Shown in pieces: positions 54,179 to 62,382 of a stretch of DNA of 64,000 nt. Location: positions 2,294,001-2,358,000 of the forward strand of contig NZ_CP054706.1 of NCBI RefSeq assembly GCF_016495865.1. Reading direction: 5' to 3'. The DNA comes from Salicibibacter cibi (GTDB lineage Bacteria > Bacillota > Bacilli > Bacillales > Marinococcaceae). A program made the translations under genes and the position numbers. Every line of letters begins with the position of its first letter. Positions within the stretch are counted from its first letter, which is position 1. Under the pieces are notes generated by a model. The model did no database searches. It saw only the letters and a program-made list of their open reading frames with translations, and was not told the DNA's origin.

Positions 54179-54185
54179 TAATGTG
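52978..54185. repeat. 1208-bp exact direct repeat, unit 2
   Basis: Second unit of the duplication described at 48332-49539; offset 4646 bp. The two copies in the same orientation could recombine and delete 4.6 kb including the CoA ligase and the 411-aa MBL gene. Confidence 0.85.
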
Positions 54186-54278
54186 CTCCTTATATTTAAT
54201 TTGCCTATACTCTCAAGAAATTCAAGTGTACGACGCTAGTAGGTGCTAACTGTGTGTTGATTTTTTAACTCTTGCTAT

Positions 54279-54407
54279 GGTTCTCACCCAAAAAGGTCAG
54301 CTAGCCATTTATGCCACAACATATAGTGTATAAGACGGTGAATTCAAAACAATATAATGTGTGTTTAAGAGCGTATTTTTAAAAAACCTACCTTTTTGGG
54401 AGCAAAC
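54279..54407. mobile_element. 129-bp MITE with 8-bp target duplication
   Basis: Ends GGTTCTCACCCAAAAAGG (left) and, inward from the right, GTTTGCTCCCAAAAAGG; the 11-bp inner arms CCCAAAAAGGT/ACCTTTTTGGG are perfect. It is flanked by CTTGCTAT at 54271-54278 and 54408-54415. The paralogous cassette shows the empty site once (41834-41841). It has no coding capacity. Ends starting with GG and an 8-bp duplication suggest mobilisation by an ISL3-type transposase, which is an inference. Confidence 0.82.
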
Positions 54408-54411
54408 CTTG

Positions 54412-55167
54412 CTATTTATCCCTCCTTAATAAACTGAAACTTTGACCTGAAGGACCCACATCTTTTTGAGTAGCTAAAAATAAGGCTAAAGGGGCTACGT
54501 CTTCAGGATCTTTTATCCACTCACTATCAAAACCTTTTATGCTCTCATCATTCTGTTTTTTAAATAATCCTCCTTCATTGGTAAGCCTGGTTCGCACCGG
54601 ACCGGGGATAATTTCATTAATGCTAATGTTATATTGCCAAAGCTCTTGAGCTAAAACTCGCGTTAACATTCCTAATCCTGCTTTTGAAGAAGCGTAAGCT
54701 GAATAACCGGATTTTGCCCGATAGCCAGTACCTGAACCAATCGTGATTATTTTTCCAGTACCCTGCTTTTTCATATATGGAATAACGGCATATGCACAAA
54801 AGTACGGTCCGACTAAATTAACATCCAGTGTTTTGCGCCAATTCTCCGGCTTACTTTCTTCTACAGTGTTACGCTCAGCATTTAGACCGGCATTTATCAT
54901 TAAGATGTCAACAGCGCCAAAATGTTCAATTGTACTTTCTATTAAATTATTAACCGAGCCCATTTGTGTGACATCTGTTTTTACCGTCAAGGATTCCCCA
55001 TTCCGCTTTTTTATTTCCTCTGAGGTTTCTAAAATTTCTTTCTCGGTTCTTGCTGCACATACAACCGATGCCCCCTTATCAGCGTAAGCAATTGCAATAG
55101 CCCTTCCAATTCCTCTTCCAGCTCCCGTTATTACCGCAACTTTTCCACTCAAAGGTTTTTCATCCAC
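54412..55167 (-). CDS. SDR-family oxidoreductase, cassette copy 2
   Basis: 251 aa, near-identical to copy 1 with TGAGRGIG, INAGL and YSAYASSKAG. The start is a GTG (55165-55167) with GAGGTGA 9 bp upstream where copy 1 has ATG. Its TAG stop lies inside the target duplication of the MITE. Substitutions spread along the protein (for example LTVKTDVTQMGSV) show that this is an older duplication than the MBL copies. Confidence 0.88.
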   Translation of the reverse strand: MDEKPLSGKVAVITGAGRGIGRAIAIAYADKGASVVCAARTEKEILETSEEIKKRNGESLTVKTDVTQMGSVNNLIESTIEHFGAVDILMINAGLNAERNTVEESKPENWRKTLDVNLVGPYFCAYAVIPYMKKQGTGKIITIGSGTGYRAKSGYSAYASSKAGLGMLTRVLAQELWQYNISINEIIPGPVRTRLTNEGGLFKKQNDESIKGFDSEWIKDPEDVAPLALFLATQKDVGPSGQSFSLLRRDK

Positions 55168-55204
55168 TGATTTTTGTCACCTCAATAATAATTTTGCACT
55201 TCAT

Positions 55205-56044
55205 TCATCTAGAATGGTTCACCATAATAGAATTAAAATGATCGCTGATGATTGGCTTTATCTTCTCAGGAACTTCCACATGAATAAAATGGCCTGCATT
55301 GGGGAAAATATGAACATTTGCTTGAGATAACTGCTGTTCCTGCATTTTATATGCAAACTCATAATCTACATATGGATCTTTTTCCCCCCACAATATAGTG
55401 ACAGGCATTTTAATTTTTGACAGGTTCAAATATGGTTCAACTAGCTTATGATTCGCTGATCTGTACAAGTCTAAAATGACGTTTCTTGATTGCTCTGTTT
55501 GAAAGACGCAATAAAAGTCTTCGAGAACATCTTCGTCTATACCTGGAGCTTCACTTTCCATATTTTTTATCCACGAAGCTTTATTTCTTGTTTTTTCTAT
55601 AACTTTTTCTCCTTCCCCAGGCGTTCTCCATTTTCTTGCCATCGGATGCCATTTATATTCGGGGTCTAAAGAAGAATCACTAATCACTAAACTTGATATT
55701 TTTTCTGGCTGATCGCATGCCCATCTTAATCCAATAAGCCCACCCCAATCATGGACAATAAGATGTATTTCGCCTAATTGAAGCTTTCTCATAAAGTTAT
55801 TAATGAAAATAAGATAATTTTCCCAAGTAGATTTTGTTTTAAATTGATCACTTTGACCAAACCCGGGTAAATCCGGAGCAATCGCACGAAACCCTGATGA
55901 AACGACTTCAGGGATAATATGTTTCCAAAGCATGCTCGATTCTGGGACACCGTGAAGCATTAACACAGGAGGCCTATCTTTTGAACCTTCATCGAAATAA
56001 GAAATTTTCTGTTCATTTAATTCCATTGTTTGTTTTTTAATCAT
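55205..56044 (-). CDS. Alpha/beta hydrolase with Asp nucleophile, copy 2
   Basis: 279 aa, same family and motifs as copy 1: HGVPES, HDWGG, GEKDPYVDYE and NAGHFIHVE. It is five residues longer at the C-terminus. It precedes SDR copy 2 by 37 bp as in cassette 1. The role is the same as copy 1; substrate specificity may have diverged since substitutions cluster in the cap region (about 130-200). Confidence 0.87.
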   Translation of the reverse strand: MIKKQTMELNEQKISYFDEGSKDRPPVLMLHGVPESSMLWKHIIPEVVSSGFRAIAPDLPGFGQSDQFKTKSTWENYLIFINNFMRKLQLGEIHLIVHDWGGLIGLRWACDQPEKISSLVISDSSLDPEYKWHPMARKWRTPGEGEKVIEKTRNKASWIKNMESEAPGIDEDVLEDFYCVFQTEQSRNVILDLYRSANHKLVEPYLNLSKIKMPVTILWGEKDPYVDYEFAYKMQEQQLSQANVHIFPNAGHFIHVEVPEKIKPIISDHFNSIMVNHSR

Positions 56045-56454
56045 TCATCACTCCCTCAATAATTTATAGGTCTACGGTATTCTCCGATACTGGTGTGACA
56101 AGGGCTTGCTTGCCCAACCTCTTTGACCTTCCTCCCTCTTTCGTGAGGAGGCTTGAAGAAATGGGTCATACCATGAAATAAACACCGATTTGTGTTTTTC
56201 GCCAGATGATGTCCCGGACTCGGAACGTTCCTTTATTTCTTCTATATTATGGAAGATAGGTAGACAAAAACACCCAACCTAAAAAACAGCACAAGAAGAA
56301 GAAAAATCCAAAGCCCACAAAAAGAAGGGGGAAGCAGCCTATGAAACTGGAGAATTCCGGTATTGTTTAGTCAAGTGAGTTTTACGATCCATCGACGTTC
56401 ATCTGGGGCTGCCCGTCGTTCGGCTCTCCATTTCTTCTAGACAAACATTCTAAC
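56045..56454. other. Gene-free stretch between hydrolase copy 2 and the TAXI gene
   Basis: No intact gene. An inverted repeat (CCTCC...GAGGAGG around 56131-56153) resembles a weak hairpin, and a lysine-rich plus-strand frame with a FRYC segment (about 56280-56380) looks like decayed transposase sequence but cannot be assigned. It probably marks the join between the TRAP genes and the second cassette. Confidence 0.4.
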
Positions 56455-57432
56455 TTAATCTATATGGCCTTCTTCTCTTAAATACCTTTCTGCGCCCGGA
56501 TGAAGTGGTACGCTTATCGATTCCAGAGTATTTTCTACTGTTATTCCTTCTGCTCTAGGGCTATATGTTTCTAATTCTTCTGTGTTATCAAACATCGTTT
56601 TTGTAAATTCATAAATTAGATCTTCATCAACATCCTCACTTGTGATATAGAATTGACCTATTTGTGCTGTTGTCACATCTTCAGTTTGACCGCTGTATGC
56701 TTCAGGTGAATCTGCTTCTATATCTCTAGTCATTGGATTCACTCCAAACTCTTCAGCTCTTGTATCTATGAGATCTTCCTCCATTTCTAAAACTTTTACA
56801 CTAGTCGTTTCATCTAAACTTTGAATTGTTGATGACGGATATTGATCAAAAAATACCACAGCATCAACATTATTGTCCCTTAAGGCATCCATTTGCTCTT
56901 GCGCTGGCAATGCTTGCATGGTATAGTCATTTTCACGTTCTAGACCAATTTCGTTAAGAACAACCTCCACGGATAATTGTGCGGACTCTTGAAAAGTCGC
57001 AATGCTTGCACCTTCAAGATCACTTAATGTATCTATATTGGAATCTTCTCTCACGATATACTGCATGGCAATTGGCTCTACAGCAGCTACACCCCGAATT
57101 TCTTCATATTGTTCACCTTCAAACGTGTGAGTACCATTATAGGCAAACCCTGCATTAGTATCTGTCACATCCAGTAGCTCCCCGTTTCCCTGCATAACCA
57201 TACGCATCCCCTCGATATCTCCATTAGTTTCTGAAAGCGTATAATTAGTAGATTCATTTTTTTCATTAGCAACCTCAGCGAATCCTGACGATAGCATATA
57301 ACCTCCACCCCCACCAACCGCATATATAGTTGCATGATCAACTTGTCCACTTCCCTCTTCAGAACCACAGCCAGTTACTACAATGAATAACAAAACTATC
57401 ATTATCGTTGTTAATATATTTTTCCATTCCAA
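56455..57432 (-). CDS. TAXI-family TRAP transporter solute-binding lipoprotein
   Basis: 325 aa starting at a TTG (57430-57432) with GGAGGG 7 bp upstream. The N-terminus is a lipoprotein signal (hydrophobic MIVLLFIVVTGC, lipobox VTGC, lipidated Cys). GGGGGYMLSSGFAEVAN and the later SGQTEDVTTAQIGQFYITS match TAXI binding proteins that feed fused DctQM permeases. The mature part is very acidic, which fits a halophile. It delivers an organic acid to the adjacent permease. It lies 75 bp downstream of the permease. Confidence 0.88.
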   Translation of the reverse strand: MEWKNILTTIMIVLLFIVVTGCGSEEGSGQVDHATIYAVGGGGGYMLSSGFAEVANEKNESTNYTLSETNGDIEGMRMVMQGNGELLDVTDTNAGFAYNGTHTFEGEQYEEIRGVAAVEPIAMQYIVREDSNIDTLSDLEGASIATFQESAQLSVEVVLNEIGLERENDYTMQALPAQEQMDALRDNNVDAVVFFDQYPSSTIQSLDETTSVKVLEMEEDLIDTRAEEFGVNPMTRDIEADSPEAYSGQTEDVTTAQIGQFYITSEDVDEDLIYEFTKTMFDNTEELETYSPRAEGITVENTLESISVPLHPGAERYLREEGHID

Positions 57433-57507
57433 CTTATTTCCCTCCCTGGTAATCTAATCATTAATTTCTATAATACGATGATCATTATTATTAACCTATT
57501 ACATCAT

Positions 57508-59481
57508 CTATCTCACCTCCTTCAAATGGTAACTATAATTATAATTTTCATTTTTATTTTGACTTTGTCGGTTATATCTATATTCATGCAAAATTAATAG
57601 AGCCAATAACACAATTCCTATAATACTTGTAATAAAATTGGCATCTATTAATAGAATTCCACACGCAAAAACTAATAAACGCTTCCATGTCGTAATTTTA
57701 CTAAAAATATAGCCTTGAATACCTATGGTTATGCTGGCAATACCAATGACTGCAGTAACTATAGAAAGCAGTATTTCAGAAGTAGAACCGATTGTTAACA
57801 AACTTGGTTGGTAAACAAACATGAACGGAATAATAAGAGCACAAGTGGAAAGCCTAAACGCTGTAAAACTGGTTTTCATTGGATCTGATCCAGCAATCCC
57901 CGCACCATAAAAAGCGGCAAAAGCAACAGGTGGTACAATGGCAGATAAGACACCAAAATAAAATACAAACAAGTGTGCTGCTATCGGAATAACACCCAAG
58001 TCAACAAGTGTTGGAGCTACTAATACCGCTAAAACCATATAGATAACAATGGTTGGTAATGACATTCCCATAATAATTGCAGCAATCATTGCTAAAATTA
58101 ATAGGGGTAACAAATAACCTTGTGACAACTCGATCAAAATAGAAGACATTCTGGGGCCTAGGCCAGTCAAAGCAAATGATCCGATAATTATCCCGGCACA
58201 AGCACAGGCTATGGCAATTTCCATAGTTCCAATTGCACCTTTTTCTAATACCTTAAAAAATTGCTTAATAGACAAACGATTCTTTTTATTGATTATGTTA
58301 ATGACGATGGCAAGCACTATCGCAAAAAAACCTGCTCGTGCTGGTGAATAGTCAACAACAAGTAATAAATAAAAGAGCAAAAGCAATGGCAATGCATGAA
58401 ACCATCCCTCTCTAATAGTTTTTATAAATGATGGTGCTTCTTTTCTAGGAACGCCTGCTAAATTTTTTTTGGCAGCTTCTAGATCTACCATGATTAGTAG
58501 TGATATAAAAAATAAAATAGCCGGTACAATTGCAGCGATAACCACTTGACTATAAGGAATTCCGAGAGTTTCTGCCATAACAAAGGCAGCTGCTCCCATA
58601 ATAGGGGGCACTAATTGGGCTCCCGTCGATGCTGTAGCTTCTACAGCACCAGCAACTTTAGGGCTGTAGCCTAAACGCTTCATCATAGGAATTGTGATCG
58701 CCCCAGTACTCACAACATTCGCTGCCGCACTTCCTGTAATGCTGCCAAATAGACCGCTGCTAACAACAGCCATTTTCGCTGGTCCACCTCGTACCCACCC
58801 TATTAGGGCCATCGCTAGGTTCATGAAAAAATTCCCAGATCCAGTTGCCATTAAGAAATATGCCATGAGAATAAAGATAATCAGTATAGTTGAAGATACA
58901 CCAAGTGCAACACCAAAAATTCCATCTAATGATAAAAATAAGGAACTAATTATTTGCCCATGATCGTTTCCTGCATGAGAAAAAATTAACGGCCAGTATT
59001 CTCCAGTATATGCATACACAAGAAATACAACCGCAACAATTGGAAGAGCTAAACCCAAAACCCTTCTTGTTGCCTCAATGACTAATACAATCCCTATACT
59101 CCCATAAATATAATCTGCTAATATTGGTAATCCAGCTCGTTCAATAAAGACTTCTGCGTTTTGAATAATATACAGTCCTACAATGACACTCATTACTACC
59201 AAAACCATATCCAATCTTAAAAAAAGCCGACTTTTTTTAAGTTTTTTAGAGGGAGGAAGTAATATAAATATTAATGTCAGCGCAAAAGTTAAATGAATTG
59301 AACGATGAATTAAGGTATCAGGCATCCCGAAATATGTCGTATACAAATGGTATAGAGGCCATATGATTGCTAATATGGTAATCATTAGGGATACGATACC
59401 CTGAAATTCCCTTCGTCGTCCATCTGACAATGACGTTTCTGAACTCTCTTGTTCTTTCTCAACTTTTTTTGTATCTTCCAT
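57508..59481 (-). CDS. TRAP transporter fused permease (DctQM, TAXI type)
   Basis: 657 aa from the ATG at 59479-59481 (GGAAGG upstream; an earlier in-frame start has no site). An N-terminal DctQ-like four-helix part (about 30-160) is followed by the DctM part of about 12 helices with GSITGSAAANVVSTGAITIP and FYGAGIAGSDPMKTSF. Together with the TAXI lipoprotein it forms a Na+-driven uptake system, typically for C4-dicarboxylates or other organic acids. Its operon also includes the 570-aa MBL protein upstream, which points to a joint substrate. Confidence 0.92.
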   Translation of the reverse strand: MEDTKKVEKEQESSETSLSDGRRREFQGIVSLMITILAIIWPLYHLYTTYFGMPDTLIHRSIHLTFALTLIFILLPPSKKLKKSRLFLRLDMVLVVMSVIVGLYIIQNAEVFIERAGLPILADYIYGSIGIVLVIEATRRVLGLALPIVAVVFLVYAYTGEYWPLIFSHAGNDHGQIISSLFLSLDGIFGVALGVSSTILIIFILMAYFLMATGSGNFFMNLAMALIGWVRGGPAKMAVVSSGLFGSITGSAAANVVSTGAITIPMMKRLGYSPKVAGAVEATASTGAQLVPPIMGAAAFVMAETLGIPYSQVVIAAIVPAILFFISLLIMVDLEAAKKNLAGVPRKEAPSFIKTIREGWFHALPLLLLFYLLLVVDYSPARAGFFAIVLAIVINIINKKNRLSIKQFFKVLEKGAIGTMEIAIACACAGIIIGSFALTGLGPRMSSILIELSQGYLLPLLILAMIAAIIMGMSLPTIVIYMVLAVLVAPTLVDLGVIPIAAHLFVFYFGVLSAIVPPVAFAAFYGAGIAGSDPMKTSFTAFRLSTCALIIPFMFVYQPSLLTIGSTSEILLSIVTAVIGIASITIGIQGYIFSKITTWKRLLVFACGILLIDANFITSIIGIVLLALLILHEYRYNRQSQNKNENYNYSYHLKEVR

Positions 59482-59563
59482 AATTTTCTTCCTTCCTTTA
59501 TCATGAAAGTAAACGTGATCTATCCATTTTGGATAAAAAATTCTAGTCATTATAATAGGTTAA

Positions 59564-61276
59564 TTACAAATCAAATAAGTTAAAGAATGGTATAGTCCCC
59601 TTAATATCACTACTATTTATTTGCTCTTGAGAAACTGCATCCTCTATTTTTATTTTTCCTAAAACAATCCCTTTCCAAAGCTCACTCGAAAGTTCAATCG
59701 TAATGTCAAATTTCTTCGGCTTATAATTACTAACTTCGGCAACGCCTTTTCTCACATGTAGTCCAAAACTCTGCTTCAGATCAGTTAAGATGATAGCTAC
59801 TACTTTATCCGTATTCATTGCACTAACGGGATTGATTTTGAATTCGAGCAATTTCATCATTTGATCTACAGGAAGTTTTTCTATCCCGTCATCACCGAGC
59901 CCTGTCAATCCTTGTGGCGTTTGATTTAAATCCACTTTTCCTTCTAAAGCTAGTGCTTGCGTTAGATAGAATCCTCTTGAAGATGAAGCAGGTGTTGTGT
60001 AGCCCAGTTGGCGCAAGGCATTAGCCTTTATCTGTCTAGCCTTTTTATTATCCGGGTCGATATTTAATACATGTGTAATCAATTCAGCTGCCCATGCATA
60101 TTCTTTATCCTCCAAAGCCTGATTTGATAAATCGATAATTTTATTTGTTCCTCCAAATCCCTTCGCAATTCGTTCTGATCTAAATGGAATTGAAACTGGA
60201 TTGATATCAGCAGCATCTAAACTAAACCAACCGATTAATCCACTATAGATCCCTTTCACATGATGCTTTAATTCCCCATAAGATTCCGATAACCAAGGGT
60301 GGTTCGCTAGATGTTCAGGAAGTTCTAAGCTGTCAGCAATTTCATCCGGTTTCAACCCTTTATTTATCCCTCGAACGGCGTGGCTATAAATAAAAGCCAT
60401 CCCGTCCCTATAATTCGTCGCCAGTTGATAACTTTCTTCTTTCGTTCTTCTCGCATTCCCATGCTCGGGAATAAGATATTGGGGATTAAGTTCACGAATG
60501 ATATCAATCCCCTTAATCCAATCTTTGGGGTCACGATAAGGTTGGCCACGTAACGTATACATATTAGGGAAAACATTCCAGATGCTATTTGTAATGACCG
60601 TGTCATAATTCGGCAACCATAATGTTAAAGAATCATAAGTGTCTGACGGCGTATAGAAGAATTGCATTTCCACCCCATCTATATCCATCTCTTCTCCATC
60701 CTGAACACTATAGGTTGGCTCAATATATCCCGTTTTTGAACCTTCTTCTGCTTCACTTTGAAAATGAGCATCTGGTCCCGTGCTTGGTAAGTAGGAACCA
60801 AAGTGCATCGCACCATTCCTTGTTGTTGCCGGATCTAGTTCAATGGCTGTATCAGTTATATTTTTATGAACATTCGGATGAGAAATGATCTGAATCTCTT
60901 TTCCATTTTCTCCTTCAGGAATAAATGCTTTTGCTCCCATGGTATAGTGGTTATGTGAATAAATGATGGCTTTAACCGGTTTATTCGTTATCTCACGAAG
61001 TGCTCGATATTTGCGCTTCCCCGCCTCCATATGGCCACCTGTATCCCAAACAATTACTCCTTCTTTCCCCTCGATAATAACCGTATTATCAAGGGAAAAA
61101 CGTTTTAACACAGTAATTCCATCTCTAATTTTATCAATTTTTGCTCCGCGCTTTGGAATGGCTAGTCCTTGATTAACAATTGCTCCATTATCTAGAGTAG
61201 CCGTTTTTACTTCTCCACCCATATACGGAATATTTTCTTCTTTATTTTGTTTTAGGTTTTGTTTTTTATTATTCAT
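59564..61276 (-). CDS. Alkylsulfatase-like MBL protein with altered zinc motif, 570 aa
   Basis: 570 aa, close paralogue of the 557-aa protein at 43577. The metal motif reads H108-N-H110-Y-T112-M113 instead of HxHxDH. Other shared segments are FYTPSDTYDSL, NSIWNVFPNMYTLRGQPYRDP and LIPEHGNARR, with a dimerisation domain and an SCP2-like tail. No signal peptide. It is the first gene of the operon with the TRAP transporter; an AAGGGG site lies about 10 bp upstream, and the promoter region carries a large palindrome and a cre-like box. Confidence 0.86.
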   Translation of the reverse strand: MNNKKQNLKQNKEENIPYMGGEVKTATLDNGAIVNQGLAIPKRGAKIDKIRDGITVLKRFSLDNTVIIEGKEGVIVWDTGGHMEAGKRKYRALREITNKPVKAIIYSHNHYTMGAKAFIPEGENGKEIQIISHPNVHKNITDTAIELDPATTRNGAMHFGSYLPSTGPDAHFQSEAEEGSKTGYIEPTYSVQDGEEMDIDGVEMQFFYTPSDTYDSLTLWLPNYDTVITNSIWNVFPNMYTLRGQPYRDPKDWIKGIDIIRELNPQYLIPEHGNARRTKEESYQLATNYRDGMAFIYSHAVRGINKGLKPDEIADSLELPEHLANHPWLSESYGELKHHVKGIYSGLIGWFSLDAADINPVSIPFRSERIAKGFGGTNKIIDLSNQALEDKEYAWAAELITHVLNIDPDNKKARQIKANALRQLGYTTPASSSRGFYLTQALALEGKVDLNQTPQGLTGLGDDGIEKLPVDQMMKLLEFKINPVSAMNTDKVVAIILTDLKQSFGLHVRKGVAEVSNYKPKKFDITIELSSELWKGIVLGKIKIEDAVSQEQINSSDIKGTIPFFNLFDL

Positions 61277-61307
61277 GTTTTAATTCCCCTTCTTTTCTAC
61301 AAACATA

Positions 61308-61321
61308 GGTAATCGCTTTCA
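61308..61321. promoter_or_regulatory. cre-like box before the 570-aa MBL/TRAP operon
   Basis: On the minus strand TGAAAGCGATTACC, 13 of 14 matches to TGWAANCGNTNWCA. It is 32-45 bp upstream of the start codon and just downstream of the likely -10, the usual position for CcpA repression. Confidence 0.6.
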
Positions 61322-61327
61322 TTTATC

Positions 61328-61356
61328 ATAAAATTAATTTGAATTAATTTTATCAA
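61328..61356 (-). promoter_or_regulatory. Sigma-A-type promoter overlapping a 26-bp palindrome
   Basis: Minus strand TTGATA (61356-61351), 17 bp, TTTTAT (61333-61328) gives a fair sigma-A promoter. The spacer and -10 are covered by a perfect palindrome with 12-bp arms ATAAAATTAATT/AATTAATTTTAT around TG (61328-61353). A bound regulator would occlude RNA polymerase; the adjacent LysR protein is the obvious candidate. Confidence 0.55.
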
Positions 61357-61363
61357 ATATCTC

Positions 61364-61375
61364 ATAACATGTTAT
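61364..61375. promoter_or_regulatory. Perfect palindrome ATAACATGTTAT
   Basis: 12-bp perfect dyad just upstream of the -35 region, between the LysR gene and the operon it may control. LysR regulators bind AT-rich interrupted dyads at such places. Confidence 0.45.
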
Positions 61376-61464
61376 ACTTTTACCTTATATGAATAGGGTA
61401 TAACCATACTGAATGGTCAGTTGTTTAGCCGATCTATAAACCACGATTGATTGCTTCCCTTTCA

Positions 61465-62367
61465 TCATGTACCAAAAGAGTCCTTTACCATACCTGAAAA
61501 TACCTTCACAGCCGGTTTTTCAAAGTTCAACGGTTTTTTCACGCACCACAGCGGCCGCGAAATTGTTAGATCGGCAATTGGCACTCTAACTAAAAGGCCG
61601 TTCTCTATTTCCTGTTCTACACTATAATAGGAAGCAAAGCCATAGCCTAAGCCTGACATAACAGCACTTTTTATAGCTTGTGTCGTGTTTAGTTCCATAT
61701 ATGATGCTATATTTTGTAATGTTCCTTTTTTTTCGAGGTGCTCTGTTATTATTTCCCTCGACCCTGAATTTTTTTCTCTGGCAATTAATCTTTCATTTTT
61801 CAATTCATTTGTCAGTATATGGGGGACGTTTGACCAAGGGTGAGCTGTTCCGACAATCAATACCAATTCATCATAAGCAATGGCTTCTTTGACCAACTCG
61901 TCATTTGCCACTTTTCCTTCAACAAAGGCAACATCAATTTCCTTATTTTCCAACTTCTCTAAAATATTTGGGGTATTCTCTATGAATAATTCCATATTAC
62001 CATTATCGTCGTTCCGAGCATTGCCTATATATTTGCTGATGACAGATGGAAGAAAATATTCTCCTAACGTAAACGAAGCCCCTACCTTTAATTGCGATTG
62101 TGTTCTTTCATTAGCGTAACGCACAGCTTCCCTAGAATTATAATATTCATGTATGATCGCTTTCGCGTGGGGATAGAGAGTTTCACCAACTTCTGTCAAT
62201 GACACGCTCCCTTTATCTCTGTTAAATAGCAATGCACCGTATTCTTCTTCTAAATATCGAATGCTTTTAGTAGCGGATGGTTGTGAAAGATAACTTCGTC
62301 TGGCTGCACCACTGATGCTTCCTTCTTCCACTATGCAGCAAAATAATTCCAATAACTTTATATTCAC
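61465..62367 (-). CDS. LysR-family transcriptional regulator
   Basis: 300 aa from a GTG at 62365-62367, preferred because GGGGG is 9 bp upstream and MNIKLLELFCCIVEEGSISGAA is the usual LysR N-terminus; an ATG three codons earlier touches the ribosome site. The winged HTH (1-60, SGAARRSYLSQPSATKSIRYLE) is followed by a periplasmic-binding-like effector domain of the CysL/CbbR type. It is cotranscribed with the exporter gene (15-bp gap) and faces the 570-aa MBL/TRAP operon downstream, which it probably controls. Confidence 0.9.
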   Translation of the reverse strand: MNIKLLELFCCIVEEGSISGAARRSYLSQPSATKSIRYLEEEYGALLFNRDKGSVSLTEVGETLYPHAKAIIHEYYNSREAVRYANERTQSQLKVGASFTLGEYFLPSVISKYIGNARNDDNGNMELFIENTPNILEKLENKEIDVAFVEGKVANDELVKEAIAYDELVLIVGTAHPWSNVPHILTNELKNERLIAREKNSGSREIITEHLEKKGTLQNIASYMELNTTQAIKSAVMSGLGYGFASYYSVEQEIENGLLVRVPIADLTISRPLWCVKKPLNFEKPAVKVFSGMVKDSFGT

Positions 62368-62382
62368 TACATTCATCCCCCT

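Noticed and set aside
56280..56380. Lysine-rich plus-strand frame as a small gene
   Set aside because: No start with a ribosome site; at best a decayed transposase fragment that cannot be assigned.
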